Below are positions 17,870 to 26,614 of a stretch of DNA of 64,000 nt, piece after piece (positions within the stretch are counted from its first letter, which is position 1; the number at the start of each line of letters is the position of its first letter). The position numbers and the translations under genes are program-made. The stretch covers positions 62,001-126,000 of the forward strand of contig JANXUT010000060.1 of assembly GCA_025356075.1 (NCBI GenBank). Direction: 5' to 3'. Below the pieces are notes generated by a model, which was not told where the DNA came from, did not search any database, and worked only from the letters and a program-made list of their open reading frames with translations. The stretch comes from Pseudomonadota bacterium (lineage in GTDB: Bacteria > Pseudomonadota > Gammaproteobacteria > Steroidobacterales > Steroidobacteraceae).

Positions 17870-18730
17870 ATGACGTTCTTCCCCCTTCCCCGCTACGCGA
17901 CGCTTGAGCTGACGGGCGTCGACCGGATCCGCTTCCTGCAAGGGCAACTGACCCAGGACGTGGCGCGCCTCGATGCGGCCGGGGTGCTGCGCGCGGCGAT
18001 CTTGAATCCCGCCGGGCGCGTACTCGCGCTCGCCTGGCTGATCGAGCGCGAGGAATCCGTCGTGCTCGTGGTGCCGGATGAGCTTGCCGCTTCGCTCGCG
18101 GAGCGGCTGCGTCGCTACGTGCTGCGCGCGAAGGTGCGGATTGCGCTCCCGGGCGAGGCACTCGCCATCGCCGGGCGTGCGAGCGCGCCTGGCGAGCAGC
18201 CACCGGGCGGTGCCCGGCACCAGCGCCTCGCCGACGGCGCGAGCCTGCTCACGCTCCCAGCGGGCGGACTCCTGCTGGCGCCCGCCGCCTCGCTCGCGCA
18301 GCACCTCGCGACCGACGATGGCGCGGGCGCTGCCGCTTGGGAGGGCGCCGAGGTTGCCGCGGGCGAGCCCGGCGTCCTCGCCGCGACCGCCGAGCTCTTC
18401 ACCGCGCAGATGCTGAACCTCGATCTCCTCGAGGCGATCAGCTTCACGAAGGGCTGCTACACGGGCCAGGAGATCGTCGCGCGCACGCAGCACCTCGGTC
18501 GCATCAAGCGGCGCATGTTCCGCTACCGGAGCGATGAGCCGGTCAGCGTCGCGCCGGGCGAGGCACTCAACCTCCACGGCGCGAAGGTCGGCGAGGTCGT
18601 TCGCGCGGCGAGCGAGCCGGCCGCGACCGAGATCCTCGCGGTCGTCAGCCTCGAGGCACGCGACCAGCCGCTCGCCTCGGGGCGCGGCGTGCGCTTCGCC
18701 CCGCTCGCGCTCCCCTACCCGATCGCCTGA
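17870..18730 (+). CDS. ygfZ: YgfZ / GcvT-like folate-binding Fe-S protein
   Basis: YgfZ (the bacterial counterpart of mitochondrial IBA57) is a tetrahydrofolate-binding protein that helps build or repair [4Fe-4S] clusters. The 286-residue protein shows the signature KGCYTGQE (194-201, with the reactive cysteine C196) in SFTKGCYTGQEIVART and an N-terminal GcvT-like part with RIRFLQGQLTQDV. The ATG at 17870 before TFFPLPRYATLEL fits family length; an in-frame opening from 17813 adds a non-conserved tail. It is divergent from the succinate dehydrogenase operon, whose SdhB is an Fe-S protein. Confidence 0.9.
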   Translation: MTFFPLPRYATLELTGVDRIRFLQGQLTQDVARLDAAGVLRAAILNPAGRVLALAWLIEREESVVLVVPDELAASLAERLRRYVLRAKVRIALPGEALAIAGRASAPGEQPPGGARHQRLADGASLLTLPAGGLLLAPAASLAQHLATDDGAGAAAWEGAEVAAGEPGVLAATAELFTAQMLNLDLLEAISFTKGCYTGQEIVARTQHLGRIKRRMFRYRSDEPVSVAPGEALNLHGAKVGEVVRAASEPAATEILAVVSLEARDQPLASGRGVRFAPLALPYPIA

Positions 18731-18746
18731 GGCCGGCGACCGAGGC

Positions 18747-20228
18747 TCAGGCTTCGGGCTTCATCTGCGGGAAGAGCAGCACGTCGCGGATCGAGGGCGC
18801 ATCGCCGTAGAGCATCACGAGCCGGTCGATGCCGACGCCGAGCCCGCCGGTCGGCGGCAGGCCGTACTCGAGCGCGCGGATGTAGTCGGCATCGAAGTAC
18901 ATTGCTTCCTCGTCCCCGGCATCCTTCCGCGCGACCTGCGCGCGGAACCGCGCGGCCTGCTCCTCGGGATCGTTGAGCTCGGAGAAGCCATTGGCGAGCT
19001 CGCGCCCGGCGACGAAGAACTCGAAGCGATCGGTGATGAAGGCGTCCTGGTCGTTGCAGCGCGACAGCGGCGACACCTCGGTCGGGTAGGCGTAGGCAAA
19101 CGTCGGCTGCACGAGGTGCGCCTCGACGGTGTGCTCGAACAGATCCATCTGCAGCTTGCCCGCGCCATCGCCCGCTGCCCACTTGTGGCCGCCCGCCTCG
19201 AGCCGAGACCTCAGGTACTCGCTGTCCCTCAGGCGCGTCGCATCGAGGCCGGCAGTGTGCTCGAGGAGCAGTTCCTCGATCGTCGCGCGCCTGAACGGCG
19301 CGTTCATGTCGATCGCGACGCCCTGGTAACCGAGCGCGCGCGTGCCGAGCACGCCGTCGGCGAGGCCCTTCATCATCCGTTCCACGAGATCCATGATGTC
19401 GACGTAGTCGGCGTAGGCCTGGTAGAGCTCGAGCATCGTGAACTCGGGGTTGTGGCGCGTCGAGAGCCCCTCGTTCCTGAAATTCCGGTTGATCTCGTAG
19501 ACCCGCTCGAAGCCGCCGACGACGAGGCGCTTCAGGTAGAGCTCGGGCGCGATCCTCAGGTACATCTTCAGATCGAGCGCGTTGTGGTGCGTGACGAACG
19601 GACGCGCCACCGCCCCGCCCGGGATCGGCTGCATCATCGGCGTCTCGACTTCCATGAAGCCCGAGGCGTCGAGGAACTGGCGCAGGAACGTGACGATGCG
19701 GGGCCGCAGCTCGAGCACCGCGCGGCTCGCCGGGTTCACGATCAGGTCGACGTAGCGCTGGCGGTAGCGGGCCTCGGTGTCGGTGAGGCCGTGCCACTTG
19801 TCGGGCAAGGGCCTTAGCGACTTGACGAGGAGCTTGAGCGCATCGGCCCTGAGCGAGAGCTCCCCGGTGCGCGTGCGCATCAAGGTGCCCTCGGCGCCGA
19901 GGATATCGCCGACATCCCAGCCCTTGAACGCGGCATAGGTGTCACCGAGCGCGCTCGCCTGCAGGAAGAGCTGGATCTGGCCGCTGCCGTCCTGGAGGCT
20001 GACGAAGCTCGACTTGCCCATGTCGCGCTTGGCGAGCATGCGCCCGGCGAGCCGCGCACGGGTCGGGTGCGCCTCGAACCACTCGGCGCTCTTCTCGCCG
20101 AAGGCGATCGCGAGGTCCGCCGCGCGCGCGTCGCGGCGAAAGCCGTTCGGGAACGCGCCGCCCTCGGCCCGCAGGCCCGTGAGCTTCGCGCGGCGCTCGG
20201 CGATCAGCTTGTTGTCGTCCTCGGTCAT
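18747..20228 (-). CDS. lysS: Lysine-tRNA ligase, class II
   Basis: LysS charges tRNA-Lys. The 493-residue protein has an N-terminal OB-fold anticodon-binding domain (about 55-140) and the class II core with motif 1 ([20 protein letters not shown]), motif 2 ([20 protein letters not shown]) and motif 3 ([13 protein letters not shown]). The ATG at 20228 was preferred to the GTG at 20234 because AGGGG lies eight bases upstream of it; the GTG would overlap the prfB stop. prfB-lysS adjacency is conserved in Gammaproteobacteria. It converges on ygfZ with only 16 bases between. Confidence 0.96.
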   Translation of the reverse strand: MTEDDNKLIAERRAKLTGLRAEGGAFPNGFRRDARAADLAIAFGEKSAEWFEAHPTRARLAGRMLAKRDMGKSSFVSLQDGSGQIQLFLQASALGDTYAAFKGWDVGDILGAEGTLMRTRTGELSLRADALKLLVKSLRPLPDKWHGLTDTEARYRQRYVDLIVNPASRAVLELRPRIVTFLRQFLDASGFMEVETPMMQPIPGGAVARPFVTHHNALDLKMYLRIAPELYLKRLVVGGFERVYEINRNFRNEGLSTRHNPEFTMLELYQAYADYVDIMDLVERMMKGLADGVLGTRALGYQGVAIDMNAPFRRATIEELLLEHTAGLDATRLRDSEYLRSRLEAGGHKWAAGDGAGKLQMDLFEHTVEAHLVQPTFAYAYPTEVSPLSRCNDQDAFITDRFEFFVAGRELANGFSELNDPEEQAARFRAQVARKDAGDEEAMYFDADYIRALEYGLPPTGGLGVGIDRLVMLYGDAPSIRDVLLFPQMKPEA

Positions 20229-20230
20229 CG

Positions 20231-21344
20231 TCACAGCCCCTGTTTCAGGCTCGCTTCCATGAAGGGATCGAGGTAGCCATCGAGCACGGCCGTCGTGTTG
20301 CCGATCTCGACATTGGTGCGAAGGTCCTTGATGCGCGACTGGTCGAGCACGTACGAGCGGATCTGGTTGCCCCAGCTGACGTCCGACTTCGAGTCCTCGA
20401 GCACCTTGGCCGCGGCGTTCCGCTTGTTGAACTCGAGCTCGTAGAGCTTCGCCTTCAGCATCTTCATCGCCGTCGAGCGATTCTTGTGCTGGCTTCGTTC
20501 GCTCTGGCAGGTCACCACGATGCCGCTCGGCACGTGGCGGATGCGGATCGCGGACTCGGTCTTGTTGACGTGCTGGCCGCCCGCGCCGCTCGAGCGGAAC
20601 GTGTCGACTTCGAGGTCGGCGGGGTTTATCTCGATGTTGATGTCATCGTCGACTTCCGGGGACACGAACACGGAGGCGAAGGACGTGTGGCGGCGGTTGC
20701 CGGAATCAAAGGGCGACTTGCGCACCAGCCGGTGCACGCCCGTCTCCGTCCTGAGCCACCCGTAGGCGAAGCTGCCGTCCACCTTCAGGGTTGCGCCCTT
20801 GATGCCGGCGACTTCGCCGGCGCTTGAGTCCATGACCTCGACCGTGAAGCCGTGGCCGTCGGCCCACTTCAGGTACATCCGCATCAGCATCTGCGCCCAG
20901 TCCTGCGCCTCGGTGCCGCCGGCGCCCGACTGGATGTCGAGGAAGGCGTTGTGCGAGTCCATCGGACCCGGGAACATCCGCTCGAACTCGAATTTCTTGA
21001 CCTCGCCCTCAAGCGCGCCCGCATCGCGGGTGACGGCGTCGATCGCCTCGTTCTCGCCTTCGGACTCGGCAAGTTCCAAGAGCTCGAGGGAGCCTGCGAT
21101 GCCATCGCGCACGCGATCGAGCCGGCCGGTCACCGCATCGAGCTGCGCGCGCTCGCGGCCGAGCGTCTGTGCCCGCTCGGGGTTGTCCCAGATCTTCGGA
21201 TCCTCGAGCTCGCGACTTACTTCGGCGAGCCGCTCGCTCTTGCGGTCGTAATCAAAGATACCCCCTTAAGGAGGCGAGGCGATCCTCGAGGTCCTTGAGC
21301 TGGCGGCGGACGGGGGCGACGAGCGGCGCGACATCGGCGGGCAT
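20231..21344 (-). CDS. prfB: Peptide chain release factor 2 (programmed +1 frameshift)
   Basis: RF2 terminates translation at UGA and UAA. The gene is in two frames: codons 1-30 ([10 protein letters not shown]... ending ASLRGYL) run from ATG at 21344 to an in-frame TGA at 21254-21252, and the remaining 340 codons continue in the +1 frame from GAT (D) with [11 protein letters not shown]. Together this gives 370 residues, close to the 365 of Escherichia coli. The recognition tripeptide SPF and the catalytic GGQ ([17 protein letters not shown]) are present. Production is autoregulated: scarce RF2 slows termination at TGA and favours the shift. The stop overlaps the lysS GTG/ATG region. Confidence 0.96.
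21252..21266 (-). promoter_or_regulatory. prfB programmed frameshift site
   Basis: Minus strand reads AGGGGGTATCTTTGA: a Shine-Dalgarno-like AGGGGG, then TAT, the slippery CTT and the in-frame TGA. Spacing and bases are identical to the Escherichia coli site. The shifted codon after CTT is GAT. Confidence 0.97.
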
Positions 21345-21381
21345 GGGATGTAAGTGCTTCAACGGCGAAAAATCGCCGCGA

Positions 21382-21390
21382 ATCATAGCA
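21382..21390 (-). promoter_or_regulatory. Candidate extended -10 promoter for prfB-lysS
   Basis: Minus strand reads TGCTATGAT, a TATGAT hexamer (five of six) with the TGn extension, in the 54-base gap between recJ and prfB. Transcription would start near 21375, so the six-base-stem hairpin at 21363-21378 would lie at the very 5' end of the message. Confidence 0.5.
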
Positions 21391-21398
21391 TGGCGCGC

Positions 21399-23114
21399 TC
21401 AGGCCTCCTCGAGGTAGTCGATGAGGAGCTGCGGGCGCCTCAGTCCCTGGTACTCGTTGACGTCGAGCCGGTAGACGAGCTTGAGGCGCTGCCCGACGCG
21501 GGGCACCGCACTCCCCGGCCGCGCCAGCCAGCCGAAGGCGATCGCCTCCTGCGGATTGGCGCGTGGCTCCGCGCGCAGCCACAGCTTCAAGTGCCGCTCG
21601 CCCAGCACGCGCGCCTCGACGACCGCGAATTCCCCGTCGAAGCACGGCTCCGGAAACCCCGCGCCAAAGGGCCCCGCCGCCCTCAGCCGCTCGGCGAGCG
21701 CAAGTCCGATCTGCGCGCTCGCCAGCGCGCCGTCGGTGTAGAGGATGCCGTCCAGCATGCCGGGCTGGGCGCGCAAGGCGACCTCGCGCGCGAGCGCGCG
21801 GCCGAACTCCGGGAGCCGCGCGGCCGGAAGCGTCAGCCCCGCGGCCATCGCGTGCCCGCCGAAGCGCTCGATCATGCCGGGATGGCGGGTCGAGACCGCC
21901 TCGAGCGCGTCGCGGATATGGACCCCGGCGACCGAGCGCGCCGAGCCGCGTGCCATGCCGCCCTCGGCCGGCGCGAAGGCGACGACGGGCCGGTGCACGG
22001 TCTCCTTGATGCGCGCGGCAACGAGGCCGACGACGCCCGGATGCCACTCGGCATCGTAGAGGCTCAGCGCCGCGGGCAGCGCCGCACCCGGCTCATCGAG
22101 GTTGAGCCGCGCGACGATCGCGAGCGCCTCCTCCTGCATCTTCGACTCGATCGAGCGCCGCTCGCTGTTGATGGCATCGAGGCGCTTGGCGAGCTCGGCC
22201 GCGGCGGCGGGATCATCGGCGAGCAGGCACTCGATGCCAATCGACATGTCCTCGAGCCGGCCGGCGGCATTCAGGCGCGGCGCCACGAAGAACCCAAGCT
22301 CGGTGGTGCCGACGTCGGCGAGCCGCCGGCGCGCGACCTCGACCAGCGCGGCGATGCCGGGTACGCAGCGCCCGGCGCGGATGCGCGCGAGCCCCGTCTG
22401 CACGAGCACGCGGTTGTTGTGATCGAGCGGCACGACGTCGGCGACGGTGCCGAGCGCGACGAGGTCCAGGTACTGCGCCGTGAGCGCCGTCGCAAGCCCT
22501 AGTCGCCGGCCGAGCGCGAGCAGCACGTAGAACGCGACGCCGACGCCCGCGAGCGCGCGGCTGCCGAAGCTCGAGCCCGGCAGGTTCGGGTTCACGATCG
22601 CCGAGGCGCTCGGCAGCACGGCTCCCGGGAGGTGATGGTCTGTCACGAGCACGTCGATGCCGAGCGCGCGCGCCGCCGCGACGCCCTCGAGGCTCGCGAC
22701 GCCGTTGTCGACGGTGATGATGAGCTTCGGGTCCCTTTGCGCAGCGACCGCGACGATCTCGGGGGTCAGCCCGTAGCCAAAGCGGAAGCGGTCGGGCACG
22801 AGGTAGCCGACCGGGGCGTCGCCGAAGCGCCGGAGCACCCTGACGACGAGCGCCGTCGCCGTCGCCCCGTCCGCATCGTAGTCGCCGATGACGAGTATCG
22901 GGCGCTTCGCGGCGAGGTGATCGGCGAGCAGCGTCGCCGCCGCCTCGACGCCCTCGAGCGAGCCGACCGGGAGCAGGCGATCGAGCGTGAGCTCGAGGTC
23001 GGCGGCGGTCTTCGCGCCCCGTGCCGCGTAGATGCGCCGGAGCACCGGGTCGAGCGTCTCGGGCAGCGAGTCCGCGACGCCGGGCGCGCGCCGCGCGATC
23101 GGTCGGCGCCTCAT
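21399..23114 (-). CDS. recJ: Single-stranded-DNA-specific exonuclease RecJ
   Basis: RecJ is the 5'-3' single-strand exonuclease of RecFOR recombination and mismatch repair. The 571-residue protein is a DHH-family phosphoesterase: metal-binding motif GDYDADGATAT (78-88) and DHH at 159-161 (VTDHHLPG), followed by VNPN and the DHHA1 domain with GGHAMAAGLTLP. The ATG at 23114 overlaps the stop of the RpfE-type gene by four bases; open frame further upstream is that gene in another frame. Confidence 0.96.
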   Translation of the reverse strand: MRRRPIARRAPGVADSLPETLDPVLRRIYAARGAKTAADLELTLDRLLPVGSLEGVEAAATLLADHLAAKRPILVIGDYDADGATATALVVRVLRRFGDAPVGYLVPDRFRFGYGLTPEIVAVAAQRDPKLIITVDNGVASLEGVAAARALGIDVLVTDHHLPGAVLPSASAIVNPNLPGSSFGSRALAGVGVAFYVLLALGRRLGLATALTAQYLDLVALGTVADVVPLDHNNRVLVQTGLARIRAGRCVPGIAALVEVARRRLADVGTTELGFFVAPRLNAAGRLEDMSIGIECLLADDPAAAAELAKRLDAINSERRSIESKMQEEALAIVARLNLDEPGAALPAALSLYDAEWHPGVVGLVAARIKETVHRPVVAFAPAEGGMARGSARSVAGVHIRDALEAVSTRHPGMIERFGGHAMAAGLTLPAARLPEFGRALAREVALRAQPGMLDGILYTDGALASAQIGLALAERLRAAGPFGAGFPEPCFDGEFAVVEARVLGERHLKLWLRAEPRANPQEAIAFGWLARPGSAVPRVGQRLKLVYRLDVNEYQGLRRPQLLIDYLEEA

Positions 23115-24040
23115 TGGCCGAACTCCCACCACGGCCGCGCGCGGCGCCACCACCGAAAGCGCTGCGCGCCCGTCAGCCTGATCGCCCGTCCCGCGAAGTG
23201 AAGTTCGGCGGCCTCGACCTCGCCGCGCGCGAGCGCCGCCTCGAGCGGCTCGAACCAGCGCGCATCGGCGTCGGTGAGCGCGAGGCCCGCGGCGAGAAGC
23301 CCCGCACACGACCACGTGGCGAGTGTAGGTGCCGGCGTCGCCGCACTACCCGGATGGACGATGCGCGCTGCCGCGAGCGACGGATCGTTCGTCGCGAGCA
23401 TCGGCCAGGCGGCGGTGCCCGCGAGGGCACCCCGCCCCGCGCCCCAGAGCCACAGTCCGTTGAAGGCGCTCTCGCCCGCCGCGTGCAGCCACATCTGGAT
23501 CTCCGTCATGCGGCGGATCAGCCGCGCCGCGTCGCGGCCGCGCGGCAGCGCCGCGGTGAGCTCGAGCCCGTCGAGGAGCGAGGGGTCGACCGTCGTTGCC
23601 TCGAGTTCGGCCGGCTCCCTGAGGAGGAGCGCGGGACCGGCGACCTGCAGCTCCGCGCTCCCCTGCCACTCCGCGTTGAATCGAGCGCAAAGCCCCGCCG
23701 CGACCTCGGGCGCGACGTCGAGCCGGGCATCGAGGACGTGCACGGAGTTGAGGCCCGCGCCGAGCTTGAGCGGCGAGGCGATGAGCCAGCTTTCCGACGG
23801 CCCGACGTCGAGGCCGTGCGCGGCGGCGAGCAGGCGTGCGAGCGGCAGGTCGCCGGAGGGCGCCACGAGCCCCGCCGTCCCGAGTGCCCAGCGCCGCCAG
23901 TCGCTGTCCGACTCCCTCGCCACGCCCCGCGCGAGCAGCCGCTCGAGCGCCGGCAAGCGCGCGGGCGGCGGCGCACCCGGCGCGCGCTCGCGCACCGCGC
24001 GGGCGGGAAGGTCGGCGAGGGCGGCAAAAAGGTTGGCCAT
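23111..24040 (-). CDS. RpfE-type conserved protein (unknown function)
   Basis: The 309-residue protein resembles the RpfE-type family (COG4255) encoded next to recJ in Xanthomonas and many Betaproteobacteria. Visible features are HGLDVGPSESWLIASPLKLGAGLNSVHVLDARL in two adjoining pieces, RRMTEIQMWLH, and FNGLWLWGAGR. There is no signal peptide. Some relatives are annotated as phosphoglycerate-mutase-like, but I see no clear metal-binding motif. The order rpfE-recJ-prfB-lysS is that of the Xanthomonas rpf locus, although rpfB/F/C/G are not in this window. It is coupled to recJ by a four-base overlap. The function is unknown. Confidence 0.75.
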   Translation of the reverse strand: MANLFAALADLPARAVRERAPGAPPPARLPALERLLARGVARESDSDWRRWALGTAGLVAPSGDLPLARLLAAAHGLDVGPSESWLIASPLKLGAGLNSVHVLDARLDVAPEVAAGLCARFNAEWQGSAELQVAGPALLLREPAELEATTVDPSLLDGLELTAALPRGRDAARLIRRMTEIQMWLHAAGESAFNGLWLWGAGRGALAGTAAWPMLATNDPSLAAARIVHPGSAATPAPTLATWSCAGLLAAGLALTDADARWFEPLEAALARGEVEAAELHFAGRAIRLTGAQRFRWWRRARPWWEFGQ

Positions 24041-24060
24041 GGATCCGTTATCGTAGCGAC

Positions 24061-24438
24061 ATGTCGCTGAAGTCCGATGCTCCCGCTGCCGCGCACCGCG
24101 TCGTCGGCTATGCCGATGGCGAGATCCGCCTGCCCGACCGGACGCTCACGCACAGCTCCCTCATCACCGCCACGGCTGTCCACGACTGGCCCGTCCGCTC
24201 GGTCGCCGAGCTCGACCTCGAGCGCCTCGCGCCGCTGCTCGCGCTCGGCGCCGACGTCGTGCTGCTCGCGACGGGGAGCCGGCAGCAGTTCCCGGCGCCC
24301 GCGATACTCGCACGCGCGGCCGCCGCCGGCATTGGTCTTGAGGTCATGGACCTCGGCGCCGCGTGTCGCACCTACAACGTGCTGATCGCCGAGGATCGCG
24401 CCGTCGCGCTTGCCGCGATCCTGCCCGGCACGCGCTGA
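24061..24438 (+). CDS. Mth938-like (DUF498) protein
   Basis: The 125-residue protein matches the Mth938-like/DUF498 family (PF04430): GYADGEIRLPDRTLTHSSLI near the start, DVVLLATGSRQQFPAP in the middle and GIGLEVMDLGAACRTYNVL at the end. The human relative NDUFAF3 is a complex I assembly factor; bacterial function is not established. It is divergent from the RpfE-type gene with only 20 bases between, and converges on nlpD. Confidence 0.85.
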   Translation: MSLKSDAPAAAHRVVGYADGEIRLPDRTLTHSSLITATAVHDWPVRSVAELDLERLAPLLALGADVVLLATGSRQQFPAPAILARAAAAGIGLEVMDLGAACRTYNVLIAEDRAVALAAILPGTR

Positions 24439-24449
24439 AGCGCGCGCGT

Positions 24450-25139
24450 TCAGCGCCGCGGCGGCAGCTGGCCCGCCGGGTCCACCGGCCGGCCGTTCAA
24501 GCGGATCTCGAAGTAGAGCGAGGGCCGGCGCGAGGGCCCCTCGCCCATCGTCGCGAGGCGCTGTCCGGCGCGCACCGTCTCGCCCTCGCGGACGATGACG
24601 TCACGGTTGTAGCCGTAGGCCGTCAGCCACGCCTCGTCGTGCTTGAGGATCACGAGTTCGCCATAGCCGCGAAGTCCCGCGCCCGTGTAGACGACCCGGC
24701 CCGCCGCCGCGGCGCGCACCTGCGCGCCGGCGGCACCCAGGATCTCGAGCCCAAGACCGCCGGCCGGCTGCTTCACCGTCGCGCCGCTCGTCCCTTCCGC
24801 CGGCCACTGCCAGTTGGGCGCGCTCGTCACCGGCAGCGCGACGGCGGCTGCGGCGGAGGGAGCCGTGGCCGCCGCGACGCTCGCCCGCGCGGGAGCTGCG
24901 CGCGACTCGAGCTTCAACAGCTGCCCGACGTGGATGCGAAAGTCGCCACCGATGCCATTCGCCGTCGCGACCTCGTGGTAGTCGAGGCCGTGGCGCCAGG
25001 CGATCGAGTAGAGCGTGTCGCCCGCCCGCACGGTGTAGGTGGAGGCCGCCGGACGTCGCGCAACGGATCCGCAGCCCGCGAGCCCGAGCACGGCGGCGGC
25101 GGCGAGGGCCGCCCGCCAGCCGGTCGCCGCGCGCCACAC
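24450..25139 (-). CDS. nlpD: NlpD-type LysM/M23 lipoprotein (amidase activator)
   Basis: NlpD is an outer-membrane lipoprotein that activates the cell-division amidase AmiC. The 229-residue protein has a lipobox LAGC (C23), a LysM domain (about 34-77, YTVRAGDTLYSIAWRHGL), an Ala-rich linker and a C-terminal LytM/M23 domain (about 110-225). The metal-binding histidines of active M23 enzymes are missing (the usual HxH is replaced in TAYGYNRDV), as in true NlpD, so it should activate rather than cut. The start is GTG. It ends the surE-pcm-nlpD run; rpoS, its usual downstream neighbour, is absent here. Confidence 0.88.
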   Translation of the reverse strand: MWRAATGWRAALAAAAVLGLAGCGSVARRPAASTYTVRAGDTLYSIAWRHGLDYHEVATANGIGGDFRIHVGQLLKLESRAAPARASVAAATAPSAAAAVALPVTSAPNWQWPAEGTSGATVKQPAGGLGLEILGAAGAQVRAAAAGRVVYTGAGLRGYGELVILKHDEAWLTAYGYNRDVIVREGETVRAGQRLATMGEGPSRRPSLYFEIRLNGRPVDPAGQLPPRR

Positions 25140-25146
25140 GGCGGGC

Positions 25147-25815
25147 TCAGCCCGTGCCGCCGACGAGCGGCACGAAGCTGACGGCGCCGAGCTTGTCGCG
25201 GATGAAATGATCGTCGCGCCGCGTGATCCGCACGAGCTCCTGCGCCCCCTCGGGGCCGACGGGCAGTATCAGGCGGCCGCCGTTCGGCGAGAGCTGCTCG
25301 AGAAGCGCCTGCGGCACGGCGTGCGGCGCCGCGGCGACGACGATGCCATCGTACGGCGCGTGGGCCTTCCAGCCCGCGCTGCCATCGGCGTGGCGGAAGC
25401 GCACGTTCTTGATGCCGAGCTCCTTGAGCCTGAGCTTCGCGCGGTCGAGCAGCGGCTTGATGCGCTCGATCGTCGAGACGCGACCGACGAGCGGCGCGAG
25501 CACGGAGGTCTGGTAGCCGCAGCCGGTGCCTATCTCGAGCACGTTGTGCAGGTTGCCGAGGGGACCCAACAGCGCCTCGGTCATGCGCGCGACGACGTAG
25601 GGCTGCGAGATGGTCTGCCCGAAGCCGATCGGCAGCGCCGTGTCCTCGTAGGCGCGGCTCGCGATCGCCTCGTCGACGAACAGGTGCCTCGGCACGTTGC
25701 GGATGCGATCGAGCACGTTCGGATCGCGGATGCCCTGCTCGCGCAGCCGAAGGATCAACCGCTCGCGCGTGCGGGCGGACGTCATGCCGATGCCGCTGAC
25801 GCGTGCGTCAGCCAC
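25147..25815 (-). CDS. pcm: Protein-L-isoaspartate O-methyltransferase
   Basis: Pcm methylates isoaspartyl residues to start repair of aged proteins. The 222-residue protein has [25 protein letters not shown] split by typical spacing, the SAM-binding motif [13 protein letters not shown], and [14 protein letters not shown] at 25815 was kept because GAGG lies six bases upstream, giving an eight-base overlap with surE; an ATG at 25785 is the alternative. surE-pcm-nlpD order is conserved. Confidence 0.94.
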   Translation of the reverse strand: MADARVSGIGMTSARTRERLILRLREQGIRDPNVLDRIRNVPRHLFVDEAIASRAYEDTALPIGFGQTISQPYVVARMTEALLGPLGNLHNVLEIGTGCGYQTSVLAPLVGRVSTIERIKPLLDRAKLRLKELGIKNVRFRHADGSAGWKAHAPYDGIVVAAAPHAVPQALLEQLSPNGGRLILPVGPEGAQELVRITRRDDHFIRDKLGAVSFVPLVGGTG

Positions 25816-26560
25816 TGATCGCCTCGAGCCAGCTGCCGAGGTCCTTGAGGACGCTGTGACGCGTCAGGTCGATCTGCAGCGGCGTCACCGACACGAAGCC
25901 GTCCTCCACCGCCGCGAAGTCGGTGCCGGGGCCTGCGTCCTGGCCACCGCCGGGACCTCCCACCCAGTAGACCGCGCGCCCGCGCGGATCGGTGGCGCGA
26001 ACGATGCGCTCGGAGCGATGGCGGACGCCAAGGCGGGTGGCCTTCAGGCCCTTGAGCTCGGCGTAGGGCACATCGGGTACGTTCACGTTGAAGAGCGTCG
26101 CCTGCGGCAGCGGCGCGCGGTTGAGCCGTTCGATGAGCTCGCGCGCGACGCGCGCGGCCGTGTCGAAATGGCGCGGGCCGCCGGCGACGAGGGACACTGC
26201 GATGCTCGGCACGCCGAGGAAGCGCCCCTCCATCGCCGCTGCCACCGTTCCCGAATAGAGCACGTCATCGCCGAGGTTCGCGCCGTCGTTGACGCCGGAG
26301 ACGACGAGCGCTTGTTCCTCGACGAGGAGCCCGGAGATCGCAAGGTGCACGCAGTCGGTCGGCGTGCCGTTGATCGCGTACCAGCCGGGCTCGTGGTCGA
26401 CGACCCGCAGCGGCGCCTCGAGGGTGAGCGAGTTGGACGCGCCGCTGCGGTTGCGGTCGGGCGCGACGACGGTGAGCGTGCCTACGCCCGCGAGTGCCGC
26501 GGCGAGCGCGCGCAGGCCATCGGCACGCCAGCCGTCGTCATTGCTGAGCAGGATATTCAT
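25808..26560 (-). CDS. surE: 5'/3'-nucleotidase SurE
   Basis: SurE dephosphorylates nucleoside monophosphates and helps stationary-phase survival. The 250-residue protein starts [10 protein letters not shown] with metal ligands D8 and D9, then has the conserved [15 protein letters not shown] and [20 protein letters not shown] blocks. It is first in surE-pcm-nlpD and divergent from the Smr gene. Confidence 0.96.
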   Translation of the reverse strand: MNILLSNDDGWRADGLRALAAALAGVGTLTVVAPDRNRSGASNSLTLEAPLRVVDHEPGWYAINGTPTDCVHLAISGLLVEEQALVVSGVNDGANLGDDVLYSGTVAAAMEGRFLGVPSIAVSLVAGGPRHFDTAARVARELIERLNRAPLPQATLFNVNVPDVPYAELKGLKATRLGVRHRSERIVRATDPRGRAVYWVGGPGGGQDAGPGTDFAAVEDGFVSVTPLQIDLTRHSVLKDLGSWLEAISG

Positions 26561-26575
26561 GCGGTAGAGCCAGTG

Positions 26576-26583
26576 ACTATACT
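26576..26583. promoter_or_regulatory. Overlapping divergent -10 boxes for surE and smr
   Basis: The 54-base divergent gap contains TATACT on the plus strand (26578-26583) overlapping TATAGT on the minus strand (26581-26576). Neither has a clear -35. The plus start would fall near 26590, ahead of a strong GAGGAG before the Smr ATG; the minus start would leave surE with only a very short leader. Confidence 0.4.
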
Positions 26584-26614
26584 AAAAGCCCGTCAGCGAA
26601 TGTGAGGAGCGGCG

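Noticed and set aside
21363-21378. Hairpin (six-base stem, four-base loop) after recJ as a terminator
   Set aside because: The following bases are TTGAAG, not a T-run, and an extended -10 promoter overlaps the same gap; more likely part of the prfB leader.
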